From contig VJWN01000013.1 of the NCBI GenBank assembly GCA_007644065.1, positions 744,001 to 808,000 on the forward strand: a DNA stretch of 64,000 nucleotides, in the 5' to 3' direction. The notes below the pieces were generated by a model that saw only the letters and a program-made list of their open reading frames with translations, did no database searches and had not been told where the DNA came from. Both the position numbers and the translations under genes were made by a program. Every line of letters starts with the position of its first letter. The stretch's first letter is position 1. The DNA is from Margaritispora aquatica. Its lineage: Eukaryota; Ascomycota; Leotiomycetes; Helotiales; Discinellaceae. Of this stretch, positions 10,717 through 22,411 are shown in pieces.

Positions 10717-12907
10717 TATCGAAACAAAACATCGAAGCAACCAATCGGGGAATTAATACGAGTAGACACGCCCATGAGTGTTTGTTGGGAAGATGTTTTG
10801 TCGATCCACCGGAGGTGTAAGCTACCCATGAACCACGGCTTGCTCGGGTGAATGGGAAGCGAATTCACAGAAACCCGAAAAGCCTCACGTAACTCGCAAT
10901 TCTTTTCAACAGGTCAAGGCAGCAAGCTCGTAGTCTATCGCTATACATTCTTCTTTCCAAGTTTCGTCAGTATAGGCTTCCTTGAATGTTGAAAAGTAAC
11001 CACCATCCTGGTCCACCTACCTTACCAACAACCTTACTAACAAGGTTGCTTTTTCCTGCCCTGATCCTATCTCTCCTCTAAAAATTGCTCAATATTCACC
11101 CACGTCTTATTGACACCCTTTTTAAACGCAATTCCATGATCCAGCAGACATCTTGCCTTTTTGTTGTGCTCATGCAAACGACAATGGTCGAGGCGCGAAA
11201 CGAATGGTTGTCACAGTTCAAGTCGCTGTCTGAGAAGCTTGTAGTAAGTCTCTGGTAGGCCAGGCATCTGCATCATCTTCACTACTTCTTCCACTACTTC
11301 TTCCACAGGCCAGAAGACATTCCACTCTTCATGTCCTGTCCTAGAGAATTCCATAATTGCATACACAGTCTAAGGTCATATTTCTCAAGCATCGATCCCT
11401 CTGGTGCGGCGTCGCAGAATCCGATGACATCTGCGCAGCAAAACAGCCGATTCTAGTAGATTGTGTGCGAGAAGTGCTCTTCCATGAGCTTACCCGTGAG
11501 TGATGAAATACACAGTCTATCGGCCAGTGTGTATAGTGCGAATTCCTTCCAATGTCTGGTGACTGTAATCGTTTTGTTGTTGTGGCCGGGGACTGATATT
11601 GTTGGTAAAATGTCAAAACATATCAAGTGATGCGACAACTAAAATGGGGGTAGTACTTTGCTCCACTTGAAGTGTGCAACTTGAGAGGAGAAAGATACCA
11701 TTTTGTCAAACCTTTTTGGTAACATAAGGATGAATCCTTACACAGCTTTTAGCCAGTAGATGAGTCACGATTATAGACAATCATCTCTTGATCTGTATGT
11801 AGCATACTAAGTAGATGAAGGTCATCGGCGGAAGGGTAAACGACGGCTGAGTTTGGGGAAAAGCCAGAATTTGGACAAAAGAACCACCGGAAGTACTAGA
11901 GTCCCACTAAGGCTAATATATTCCAAGCTCCTACAAAGACTGAGCGATTGCCTGCATGATAAAAGTTTCAGGACTACATCTTCAAACAAACAAAATCGAG
12001 CTGGTTAGTATATGCATTGGTTCAATGAATTATCCGTGTACTTGGGCGTTGGGGATTCTTCCTTAAATGCTCGTTTTCATGTGTTAACAATGATGTGAGT
12101 GGCAAGATCTTCTTCCTTCGAATCGATGTAAAACGGTTGATTCAAACTTGCACTTGCATTGATCATCTACATATCTTGAAAAGCCGTGTAAAACCCTGAG
12201 TTGTAGGAGGTGTGATTGTAAGATATAAACAAGCGATCTTGCGCTGAATAGTTGAGGATGCTGGTGAGGATATACGTTGGGATCTGTCATGAAGAGATAA
12301 GATTGAAGATTGAAGATTGAAGATTGATGCAGAACTGATAGAAGCGGCGACAGGCGCTTGTGCCAAGATACGTATCCACTAATTTCCATTTTAGGCTCTA
12401 GACATTCTCTTAGCGCTTGAAGGCCCAGTAAAGTTTATTCTTTTTGCCAGAACCAGCAAAAAATGGTTCTCACCGCCCTCAACCTCACCTGCACAAGCGA
12501 TGGCCTAGAAATCTGTCAATAACTTGGTGGAATGGAATGCAATGCATCACTCCAGGTCACGCCAAGAATATCTTGATTACTGACCTTGCTGACAAGATAG
12601 AGAAGCTGAAGACGATATATCATCCAGTATCAAGTGGATGCACCTGAAGGTCAGATGTGGCGGTTGTCGGCTGAGCTCAAGTGAAGAAGTCACGATGACC
12701 ATTGGATCATGCACGCCGGCTGCCCCTCCTCAAGGATGGAACGCTGCATGAACTTCTCAGCTGGAGTATTTTGCTTTTGGTGGGGTATTTTCAGCCCTAA
12801 GGTATCACCAACAACAACAACTCCCCTTTCTATATCACGGCCTCCTCCCACCTTTTATCTTGTCTTTTAGATTCTCAGTTGCTAGAATTCTCCAGCAATT
12901 TGTACGT
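10717..12907. other. Intergenic with small tandem repeats
   Basis: No supported gene. A short repeat of ACTACTTCTTCC units lies near 11280-11305, and a GATTGAA repeat of about four units at 12299-12326. The final 150 bases hold CT-rich promoter-like sequence for the downstream phosphodiesterase gene. Confidence 0.5.
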
Positions 12908-14323
12908 ATGTCAGCAAGTATGCCGAGCAAGGGGGTCCAAGTCTATTCCTACATCGCCGTTCCCGGCTGTCAGATCGAGTATCAAGTCCCAGGTACCAAC
13001 CTCGTACGAAACGAGACAAAGAGATTCTTCAATGATCATCTTGAGATTGACAAGAAGTTCATCAAAGGTGCTTTCAACTTCAAGGGTACCTTCTCATTCA
13101 GAGTCACGCAAAATGGCAATCAGATATGTCAAAATAGCGTTGATGTCAATGTCTTGACCGGCGTTAATGCAGGTGGAACTCTGACAGGAATCGAGAATCA
13201 AACCTCAGTCGTCAATAATGATGTGATTGTCAGCTATGGCTACTACGATTCCGGACCAGGAAACGCCGGTCTCCCAAGCTCAGATCAGTGCTGGGTGACA
13301 GTCACTCCAAATTACTCCGGCTGGATGGGCCAGATCGCACCACAAGGATCGCCTCAGGCTCAGAAACCCTTCTCCAGATTCATGCTCCCGGCATGTCACG
13401 ACGTTGGAATGAACACAATGCAAAGTGCCGACATCGTCATCAGAAGCACGGCCTTGGTCGATGTTCTCACTAAGATTGACCCCGTGTTTGCTAAGATTGT
13501 CGGCATGGTGTCCCATGAGGCTGCTATGCGCATTGCTCCAACGATTGTCCGTGGTCTCGCCATCACCCAGAAGGACACCCTGACCACGATGCTCAGCATT
13601 GGTGCGCGATACTTTGAGTTCCGTCCAGCGTATCTCCACAACGTCATCCGTGGAAACATCGGCATCCCCGATGTTCTTTATTTTATGCATTCTGCAATTC
13701 CTGGAATGCCATACGCCCAGTTCCTCCATGAGTGTGTTGCTTTCCTCGTTGCGCATCCAGAAGAGATCATTGTTATTCAGCTCCGATGGGATGGCGTTCC
13801 GGCCGATTGTGCCCATCCATCTGACGAAGACATGAACAACTACATCAACAATGCGATTGCTGAATCAAATGGTTCCATCGTCGCAGGTGGACTAGGCGAC
13901 ATGCTTGGACTAACGATTTCGGACATTCGCGATCAGCACAAACGTCTTATCTGGTTCACTCCAGCTGATTCCTTCTCTACTTACACGGATGAAGGAAACG
14001 CAACTCTTAATGGTAATTCTATCATCGATCAGTTCAATCGCATCACGCCTGAGAACCAGGCTGGGAGGCCATTCACCAACCTTCAATGCCAAGCTACAGC
14101 AACCAATATCCCAGAAGCAGTGGCATATTCAGTCATGGCTGCAAATGCAGACTCGTCGTGCTTGCTGGCTACGAAGCCGTTGTGCGATAGCAAGACGCTG
14201 CCTTGGATTGCGGCTAACGCGGGGAGGTTCGTGGAGGGGCAATTGGTTGTTGTGATGAATGATTTTATTGATGGTGGAACTGCCGATGTCGCGATTGATT
14301 GGAGCAGAAAGAGACTTGAATGA
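12908..14323 (+). CDS. PI-PLC-like phosphodiesterase (PLC-like superfamily TIM barrel)
   Basis: One exon of 471 aa from the ATG at 12908; a TTG-started extension upstream is ignored. An N-terminal region of about 150 aa, probably beta-rich, precedes the catalytic barrel. Signatures fit the PI-PLC X-type barrel: MLPACHDVGMNT carries the first catalytic His164 with Asp165, ARYFEFRP supplies the Arg (234 or 239), and YFMHS gives the second His261. EEIIVIQLRW follows as a core strand. There is no obvious signal peptide or calcium-site cluster, so it resembles the bacterial/fungal calcium-independent group more than eukaryotic PLC. The substrate may be a phosphoinositide or glycosyl-PI but is not fixed by the sequence. 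Confidence 0.85.
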   Translation: MSASMPSKGVQVYSYIAVPGCQIEYQVPGTNLVRNETKRFFNDHLEIDKKFIKGAFNFKGTFSFRVTQNGNQICQNSVDVNVLTGVNAGGTLTGIENQTSVVNNDVIVSYGYYDSGPGNAGLPSSDQCWVTVTPNYSGWMGQIAPQGSPQAQKPFSRFMLPACHDVGMNTMQSADIVIRSTALVDVLTKIDPVFAKIVGMVSHEAAMRIAPTIVRGLAITQKDTLTTMLSIGARYFEFRPAYLHNVIRGNIGIPDVLYFMHSAIPGMPYAQFLHECVAFLVAHPEEIIVIQLRWDGVPADCAHPSDEDMNNYINNAIAESNGSIVAGGLGDMLGLTISDIRDQHKRLIWFTPADSFSTYTDEGNATLNGNSIIDQFNRITPENQAGRPFTNLQCQATATNIPEAVAYSVMAANADSSCLLATKPLCDSKTLPWIAANAGRFVEGQLVVVMNDFIDGGTADVAIDWSRKRLE

Positions 14324-14738
14324 TACGTTAAGCTTAGCATTTCATATGGTATGTGCGAGAGATCCTTGTTGTATTCTGGAGGAGCACCTTAGAATGTCAT
14401 GGGTTCATTCCTAGATTTCTTACGGGGTGGTCAACTTGCAATTCCAAAGTCTTTACCTAGATACTTGCCTGCGATGTTCAAATTCTCATTCATAATGTGG
14501 GGTCTACTCGTATTCTTCTCCGAGGCTATCTTGCATCTGTTTTCCATTCAGCTATTCCAGTCAAACAAACTGCTGCTGCTATGAGAACAAAGTGACCAGT
14601 AAAACACCCCTCAAACACCAAACCATATGCATAGCCTGCAAATCTTGGCATCTGCGATCACCCACGAGTTGCAAACGGCATAAATAAAATATGCCCTCTT
14701 CTCATTGCCCACAACTCCGCAAAGCCTAGGTAGGTGAT
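14324..14738. other. Short convergent intergenic region
   Basis: 3' ends of two convergent genes. A 61-codon ATG frame at 14399-14584 has no motif and is not called. Confidence 0.45.
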
Positions 14739-15963
14739 CTAAGCACGACCAGCCAGGCCTCGATTCCCACCGCGCAAAACCTTCCAACCAATCCACGAAA
14801 CAGCACCAACAACCAGTGCAACATCAAAGGCTCTAATAACCGTATTCTTGACCTTCTGTCCCTCCTCATCTCCACCATCTGCACGCACAACCCAGTCCAC
14901 GTCAATATCTCTCAGCAAGCACAGCGACAAATCAACGTAATCAGTCTCGTACGTCTCGTCGCCTTTCTCGGTACGGGTATAGCAGGAGCCGATCCGATCG
15001 AGTTCGGTGGCGTTGGGAGCGAGGTAGGCCCACTCTGTGGTGCGGTTTTGGAAGGTCGTGAGTGTGGAGTTTGAGGTGCTGGGAACAGGTCTGAAGAAGG
15101 GGTGAAGGCTCAGTCCGATGGTGACGGCCATGATGGCGAGGACGAGCTGGAAGACGTAGATGAGTGCTGTGCCGAGGGAGAGGTGGGAAGCTTTGGTTCT
15201 CTTTTTCTTCGCTTGGGCGCTGACAATAAGTCTCTTCTTCTGGCATGCGAGTCTGATCTTCATGTTCCACTCACGAAGCTGGTGCTCGAATATGGTCCTC
15301 TCGGCAGATGCGATGGTGTCCTTTGCCTGTGACAATTCTCCTTCCAAGCGTGCAATCTCCTCGCCGCGATCATTGTACAGTACAGCCATGCCGTCGATCG
15401 ACTCCCTGTGAGTTTCGTTCAATGCAGCAATCGCCTTTCTGTGAGACTCGGTCTCATCTGCAATCTCTTGCTTGTGCGAAGCTTCCAGGGACGCAATGAA
15501 CTCTCTGTGAGTCTTGCTGATGGCCTTGATGCTCTCATCATTGAGTCTGTCTTTCTCGATGAGCTGAGCAGACAACGTCTCGACCTCCTCGCGAGCGAGC
15601 TTGTATCCAATGTGCAACTTTTGGTTCAGCTCGATGAAGCTCTGATTGGCTTTGAGCAACGTAAATATGTCGCGTCCGAGGGTGTCTGCATTGATGATAA
15701 GATCATCTCGGGGTGTGCCGCTGGGATGAATATTAGCACTTTTCTGTGCCATCGAGAACGTGTGAGATTTGTGGAACATATTTGACTTACTCTATCGAGA
15801 AAACTCGTTGGCGGACAACAGGGGTTGGATGCTCTGCGACATTCCTGATATAAGTATCAGTGTTGGATATTCTGAACGTGTGAGACGATGATGGAGAGCG
15901 AACTTACTTCTTAGAGATGACAGTTGGGATAGTCATTTTGTTACCTGAAGTGTCGGTAGACAT
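14739..15963 (-). CDS. Coiled-coil protein with two C-terminal membrane segments (CC-2TM, small)
   Basis: The inferred exons 15963-15908, 15844-15791 and 15720-14739 give 363 aa beginning MSTDTSGNKM. The introns are 63 and 70 nt. The second acceptor is CATCCCAG behind a CTAAT branch; nearer AGs break the frame or fit poorly. Residues about 75-200 form a charged heptad-type coiled coil with repeated HRE/HRK units. A membrane segment follows at about 219-242. Next is a loop of about 90 residues with three N-glycosylation sequons and two cysteines, then a second segment near 332-351 with the motif GAVSWIGWKVL and a short basic tail. This predicts cytosolic N- and C-termini and an ER-lumenal or extracellular loop. 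It shares this plan with the genes at 31392-33140 and 40576-45817. No characterised homologue was recognised; a tether or scaffold role is a guess. Confidence 0.78.
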
Positions 15964-16239
15964 GGTAATGGTGGTATGGTTTGAAGTTCAAGTTTTGGTT
16001 GGAGTATGTCGCCTACTAACTTTTGATCGAAAAGTTTGAAAAGTAAAGCAAAAAAGATTTCAAAAATTCCTTGCTACTTATAGACAACAGGAACTTCTTA
16101 CTCGGCTATCCACAATAGTGAGGGTACTTTTATTGTCCTTAGCCCCAGTGTGCCCCTCAAGTATCGCGACAATAGTAAAGAAGAATCGCTTAGATTAAGT
16201 GGGTCTAGCTATTGTTGCATCCCCCGTCTGCATTGTCTT
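15964..16239. other. Intergenic between the CC-2TM gene and a BTB relic
   Basis: A 5' flank of the coiled-coil gene. It is A-rich and has no other feature. Confidence 0.4.
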
Positions 16240-16663
16240 AACCCAACAATTGCACCAAATTTCGCGGAGTTACAACTTAGAAACTTCGATGAAGAAGCCT
16301 TAGGAGTCAACTTGCAATTAATTGGTCGGAGTTATATTACCTGAAAATTTTTTGACGGTGTACTTTGGAACAGTTCGTGAAATCATTGAGACGAAGGCAA
16401 CTTATACTACGCCTGGCAGGTCAAATTAGAATATTGTGCAGACCTTCAAGCTTGCCGATAAGTTCTCTAGTTTGTTCTCTATTGCTAATTTTATGGAGCA
16501 GACTGTAGACGTCTACCTCAAGCACCGGAAAGAAACCAAAACTCTCCCTGACCCAGAACAGCTTCGGGAAGCCTGTGAATCTCTGCCGGAAGACAGTCAA
16601 TTGCGGAAGCTCATGTTTCATTGTCTGCGATACATCTTGAATATGGATGTGGTAACACGATAA
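16240..16663 (+). pseudogene. BTB/POZ-domain gene relic 1
   Basis: Two pieces in different frames resemble consecutive parts of a fungal BTB/POZ protein. The first, near 16250-16340, reads LRNFDEEALGVNLQLI, then stops. The second starts near 16439 with KLADKFSSLFSIANFMEQ and ends in DSQLRKLMFHCLRYILN, the usual post-BTB helical tail. Stop codons at about 16342 and 16427 and a frame change separate them, and no start codon is available. I read this as a decayed gene. The similarity is from memory of the family pattern, not from an alignment. Confidence 0.55.
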
Positions 16664-17625
16664 GAGTGTAGTATTCCATATGTGACCTTCATTAAGCTGG
16701 AAATTGACATTTCGAGCCGTTTCATTCATTTCGGTCATGGGAGGGATCCAGATGCCGAGTTTTTGGATGTGACGAATCCTCGAACAATGCAGAAATGCCA
16801 TCTCCAAAGCCATGAAAATGGTCAATACCACATAATTGCCTGACCTAGATGGCAGTAACCTGCAATGGAAAGCTCTGGTTTTTCACACATCCATCAAAGC
16901 AACGAGAGACTGCACGGTTAATATAGGCGAGGCCCTGCAGAAAGCATTGTTGCGCTCAATGTCAAGCTGCAGGTATGGAGGTGAGATTTGAGTTGTGTCA
17001 ACACCTGTTCGTGTGTGGTGTTTGGATGGTACTAGAATTCTGGGAACTAGATGTTTGACATGGTGGTTCCGCTGGGGTCCAAAGGGGCTTACCTGCAGAT
17101 GGAAGAGAACTACTCGCAAGCATCTGATAGCCGCAAATTATGTATGAATGAACTCAACACCACCTTTCCATATCTTTTTGTCAGCATTTTCTATTGCCAT
17201 CTTCACTACTACTGATTAGCAATGCTTGTTTTCCTTCATCTCTCCCAACTGTGGGCCTAAAAATAGCAGACATCGAAATTGGTTTTCTCCAGCAACATTG
17301 GTTGTGTTTCGAAACATTTAGTCCGTTCTAGCTCCTTCTTTGAACTAAGAATTCTTTTTTGCATTGCTTCTATGCTTTTCGTTCAATTTCAGATGATTAT
17401 TCCCTTCTTTCCGCCTTGACGAATTTTGCGAAGCGCCTTTGTGCTCTAGGCTACGTCAAGAGTTGCCACTATCATAAAAGCCATATCGTCCCCTTCCATA
17501 TAGTAGCTTTGATCTGATATCTCCAAACGTCGAACTATCTTCTTTGGACAAACGAATCTTCCATCCGCCGTGGTAGAGCTAAATTTCTCTCCCACTCAAG
17601 ACAAAACCCTTGGTTCAAGAAGACA
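16664..17625. other. Intergenic, no supported gene
   Basis: Short minus-strand frames (to 16831, and 16883-17119) lack motifs. The last 400 bases are CT-rich and probably the promoter of the next gene. Confidence 0.45.
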
Positions 17626-18717
17626 ATGACTTCACCAGCAGAAGAAAAGCTGGATGCTGCGAACAAAGGCCCGACAAGCATAGTATGAGTACTGAGCATT
17701 CTAGAGTCTTTTTATTTGCTTACGGGAAGGCAGGATACAAAGCCAAGTGCTTCACCTGGCACTCCAGTCACGACTTCAAACCTGGCTACGATGGATAAAG
17801 GCTCAGCCACGTCAACAGCGCCACAGAAGCTTACCAACGACTCCCCTCAAATGAAAGACCTTAAGAGTTCGAAGTTTACATGCTTTCAAAGACTACCGAT
17901 GGAACTACGGGTGCAAATTTTGACTCTGATACACAAACCTCGCTTGGTCGTACTTCGTTTCGCCAACAACAATCGCAGCACGCAGTTCGACCTCGTTGCA
18001 TCTATTCCCGTTGGCCTCCATATCAGCAGCGCGATTCGGACGCACTTTCTGAGAAGCTACAAGCTGTTATTCAAGCACAGTCAATGTCGGAGGCCTGTCT
18101 ACTTCAATTCGAATAATGACACGCTACTTTTGCATACCAATTTCCCCATTTCCATTACAAGATCTCACCAAAAGTTCACAGACCAAGTTCAAAGGGTTAT
18201 GAATATCTTACCCAACAAGCAAGATGTGTGGCATCTCGCTGCAGTCGGCAGTCTTTGCTATCCTCAACACTACACAGTTGCTCCTCCACTCATGAACTTC
18301 CCTCATCTCAGATCGTATACCAACTGTTTTACGATGATTCCAAAGGAATTGAAGTGTCCAGAACCACATAACTGGGACACTGAATTATGCATCTTTGAAG
18401 AATTTGCAAGTGTTTCCTTGTGGGTAGATGACACGATCACCTCATACGAGGGTTCATACGATGGCTTTCCGCTCGAGGTATATGACCGTCATGTATCGAA
18501 TCGAGTGAAACGAAGTGAGGCAGAGGTTTCAACATTCCTCGAGGACTTGCATCGCGGGAAATGGAAAGACTTCACTTTTACGGAGCCTTTTTTCTATCAT
18601 AAAGCACTCTGCCGCCTTGGTTTCAACTTTGACTTCTGGTGTCCGTTCCTAGGACTCGGAAAGGCAGCTGAACGGCGATTAGCTGCAGGAAGTAATAGGT
18701 CTCAGGATATCGACTAA
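17626..18717 (+). CDS. 2EXR-domain protein, copy 1
   Basis: Two exons, 17626-17682 and 17734-18717, with a 51-nt intron (GTATGA...GGCAG), give 346 aa starting MTSPAEEKLD. Without the splice the frame has no ATG before the domain. FQRLPMELRVQIL (about 70-82) and the following PRLVVLRF are the hallmark of the fungal 2EXR domain, an F-box-like helical unit common in ascomycete accessory proteins. The rest is the usual diverged body: an aromatic stretch giving a strand-rich region near CRRPVYFNSNND, then a Trp-rich C-terminus. Function of the family is largely unknown; ubiquitin-ligase adaptor activity has been suggested only by analogy. Two more copies lie at 26211 and 28581. Confidence 0.85.
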
Positions 18718-19086
18718 TGTTTTGTGGGAGAATACAGGTAGACTTTGCTTCCGTGTATCCCTATGAGAGCTAGAGTCTGCATTCACTAATTTGTGAGGTT
18801 GGCAAATGTGCGAGCTTGGCACATGAGGATTTAGGAAGAGAGGGGTGGAGACAGTATTATCCAAACTGCAAAATACTTTGAAACAGGAACATAATATTTT
18901 ATCAGTGTGCAACTTTTATCTGCTTTTGTTCAAATGCGCTCTTGCTAATTATTATTTCCACGACTTCTCATTCATGTTTCTCATATTGTGATCCCAAGGC
19001 AACAAAAATATACATCAGATAAATCGCTATGTCAATAGAGAAAAGAAGAATCTTTAGCAATACCCTGGGCATACACAGTCACCATC
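18718..19086. other. Convergent intergenic region
   Basis: 3' flanks of the 2EXR gene and the AsaB-like gene. Nothing else was seen. Confidence 0.4.
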
Positions 19087-20175
19087 TCACCAGATACACC
19101 AGACTCGCAGCTCACAACTCCGTCTCGGTGAATCGTTCTCTGTCCCTTCAACCCTGAATGCACTATGTGGACACATCTGCCTTATACTCCCATCACCCTT
19201 CTTCAGAGCTTCACTGTCATAAAGTTTGATAGCGAAAACCTCTTCAGGTTTCTGCTTGCTCAAGTAGCACCATTTATGCTTATACTCCTCTCCAACCGTA
19301 GGTGGTCGCAAGATGGGATTCTCGCTGTAATATGTGTCCACATACCCTTCTCTATCCTTGTAAGTTCTTGGTAGATTCACATACTCGTAATCAGATTGAG
19401 GCGACATCATCAAAGCCAACGGGTCTCGTTCCACAGTCTCCCACGGTCTCTAGATACTGAAGATACCATAGCGAGGTCCCTCATATCCAGAACCATCCCA
19501 CTCCCAGTGTCCTCCCTTACCAGTCATAATGTCTCCATCGCCAGGCACAAGACCTACTTTCATCATTGCTTCATCTTCGGCAGCAATAATCTCATCTCTG
19601 AGTTTGAAGAAAAATTCTCGCTCCTCTTGAGATTGGCTCTTACAAGCCCAGTTGGATGTCATCGTCCGCAGATGTGCTCGCGATCCTGCTGCAGAGTAAT
19701 CTGCGTGAGCGATAAAAAAAGGAGGCGATCTTTTCGATGCCTTCAAGTCTTGCAACAACTTCAGATCTTCTGGCGTAGTATCTCGTATGATGTGATTGAC
19801 GGGAGCTGTTGCTCGGATCCCGAGCTCTTTCTTGAGGAGAGACACCATGGCTGGGTAGTATTGCATAGTCATGACTTTGGGATTATGGACAGAGGCAAGC
19901 GAGGTATCTCCGAGTGGCAGCTGTTGATTGAGGATCTGAAATCCGTGCTCTTCATGGTTGTAGCTTGACAGTGGTGCTGGAAGCTCTCTCAGATCGAGGA
20001 CGGGTAGTGCGATAGTAGAGGTTTCCTTTGATGTACCAGCAAGGATTGAGTAATCGTTTAGCTTAGGTGGTGTCGGTGAAGAGTAATAATTAAAGGATGC
20101 ATGTAAAACAGGAGGTTTTGTACTTGTAAACTGATGCTTGCCCTCACTGTCATCATGTGTTGTTTTGAGTGACAT
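19087..20175 (-). pseudogene. AsaB/CmcJ-NvfI-like oxidoreductase interrupted by one in-frame amber codon
   Basis: A frame of 362 sense codons is uninterrupted except for TAG at 19452-19450 (codon 242). The family includes hydroxylase/desaturase-like enzymes such as AsaB and proteins annotated as GA4 desaturase or CmcJ/NvfI. Signatures are HADYSAAGSRAH (157-168), which matches the family histidine motif. After the stop come RPWETVERDPLAL, KHKWCYLSKQKPEEVFAIKLYDS and a PHSAF-type end. The stop sits exactly where the family has Trp in FSIWRP, so TGG became TAG. No intron can remove it: the only GT..AG pair is 17 nt. Either a very recent pseudogene, a readthrough gene, or a base error. All other parts look intact. 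Confidence 0.8.
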
Positions 20176-21499
20176 CGTGCAAAGAATTTTGTATCTAATT
20201 GCTGCAAGTGATGGCCTGAAGATAGGGTGAAAAATGCGACATGTGCAGCAAATTTTTGACTGTTATACTTATTTTCAACTTCAGTTGAGGATAAACTGCA
20301 AGATTCTAATACTGCCGTATTCGAGTCATCGGCGAGGACATCGCCGGCGAGCCAAAAGAAGTGTAGTCGGCAGGATGTATACTTCCGCTACCTCCCTAAA
20401 GGTACCTACGAACACGACATTGGCTACACGTGATCTGCGGATGTTGTCATCAAATACAGTTGAGCGGGGAAGGCTGTATACGTAGGCTCTTATGTATCTA
20501 ATCGGCAAAATACTTTTGATGAACGATTTGTCTAATTGGAGGTGATCAAGCATTAGTTGTAGATAATGGACTTGGTTCGTGTTTGGTCAAGTACCATGAA
20601 TGCCAAGCGAAAATCGAATGTCTACATTGAAACATAGAAATTAAGAGAGTAGAGAGCTTCAAGCTAATTTTCAATGAACTGTAGTTGCATGGGAAATTCT
20701 AATACTTACTAGTCGTAGAAAACAACTGGATATTGGAATCGAAATTGAAATAGATATTGGGTATGAAATAAACTTGCTGTAATTAAGTACAGGAAATGCA
20801 ACCCTTTAGTATCCAATTTTTTCCCTCTTTCTTCCCAATCATTGACTGTTTGCTTCTTTTGACTCGGTCCCTAAAATCAACTCGGCGAGCGAGCTAGCAG
20901 TCATTCTTGGTATGATTATGAATCATAATCGCGGGCAGTATAGATGCTGATCTGCGAGAAGGTCCTCAGCAATGTAATTTAACCACTGGGCAGGGACATC
21001 GCATTCAAAATCTTTAGAAAACGCAAGATCAGGTAATTATTCTCATAGCCTTAATATGTACATGACTGTGCATACAATGGTAAGTCGCTGCTTGACTACT
21101 CAGTGTAATCGCTTGGCTTGGATTTCGAGATATCGACTTCCATTTTCTCAAGCATTTGTATAAAAGCAGGACTCATCTCCTCTTATCTGTAAGATTAAGT
21201 TTGGTTCATGTGCTGGTGGCTAGCTAGTGCCTCAGTAGACGACATCATCTAAAAACCTCTACTATTCTGATATCTCAGTAAGATTATACAATAGCAAACA
21301 AATCCCTAAATTTGTTTAGGAGAAGTTGTAAGCTGTATTAAAGCTAATTATATTACTATTATTATTCACTCATCAGTATAAAGCATAATGAAATACTTTC
21401 CACTTCGATTGTGTTCTCCTCAATAGTACAAATTCGCTATCTTCTCTCCAACCACTAGTCCGAGCCCGCAATTTGGAAGCCTGGAGAGATCCGACGACT
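20176..21499. other. Intergenic, AT-rich in part
   Basis: No supported gene. The stretch 20680-20800 and 21260-21400 is AT-rich with short runs of ATATTG and ATTATTA. Small frames at 20234-20553 have no motif. Confidence 0.45.
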
Positions 21500-22411
21500 C
21501 TAACCAACAGTGACCTTCAACCCCAGAGCGTCTACCTCGACCGAAACAAGACTGTCATCCACCTTAGCACTGACATCCACCGTTGCGCTCTCATTTACCG
21601 CTGCCATACCGGCAGTGATGGCAAGCTCGATACCTTCCACAAGCTTCGCTGGCTGACTCAAGAAAGGCGAATGAGATGAATCAATGGTGAACTCGGTGAT
21701 GTTGCCCATAGTGCTCGACATAGCTTGTTGTGTCGCGATTGGAATAGCCTTGTCTTGAAGGGTATGGATGTACGTGCATGGCATATAGTTCCAAGGTTCG
21801 TATGTCGACTTGCCGGAGAAGACAGGAGTGGATGTCCAAGAGAGTTGTGAAATCCAGTATTGCTGAGCAGTTGCGTCGAGGTCGTTGTAGAAAATATCCG
21901 CTGGGTCTTCAGCATATGTGTAGTTACCCTGCGAGGAAATATTAGCATCGTCACTGAGGACTTCGGCGAGACTAGATCATACAGTAATGTTCATCCATGG
22001 TAGGGGAACTCCTCCGAGTGCATCCAGCAGACTAACACCAGTTGGGAGAGCAAAAGCAGTCATGTAAACAAGATTGATGACACCTCCTTCCTTTCCAGCT
22101 GTCTGTCTCTGGGCATAACCGAGGTCTTCAACCGCACAGGATCCGACAACTCCACCATAAGAGTGTGTAACGACGACGATTTTCTTTCCATCATCAGCCA
22201 AGCTTGTGATAGCCGAGCGAAGAGAAGTGGTGTCGTCAGCGAGGGTCTTGTTGGGTGGCTCAGCTCCAATAGAAGGGTGAGCAACTGCTGCGGTAGAGTA
22301 ACCCAAAGTTTCAAGTTGGCTTCTAACAGTGGCAAAGCCGGCTGGAAAGTGCCATGCTCCTGGAACAAAGAGAATAATAAGATTTTCGATCTTCATTTTT
22401 GAATCGGGCAT
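21500..22411 (-). CDS. Alpha/beta hydrolase fold protein
   Basis: Two exons, 22411-21983 and 21928-21500, with a 54-nt intron (GTATGA, branch GCTAAT, CGCAG), give 285 aa. The oxyanion-hole region FVPGAWHFP is near residues 15-23, and the nucleophile elbow is THSYGG with Ser84. Likely acid Asp202 is in LQDKAIP, and catalytic His229 in DSSHSPF. This is the AB-hydrolase group often annotated as salicylate-esterase-like in fungi and plants; the actual ester or ketone substrate is unknown. The start could also be the ATG at 22396, five codons on. The neighbouring AsaB-like gene runs in the same direction, but 1.3 kb separates them and no cluster is evident. Confidence 0.87.

Noticed and set aside
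16421..16831. 136-codon minus-strand frame
   Set aside because: Antisense to BTB relic 1, no ATG-supported motif.
19434..19466. A GT..AG pair that would remove the amber codon of the AsaB-like gene as an intron
   Set aside because: It is only 17 nt long, below any credible intron size, and would delete conserved residues.
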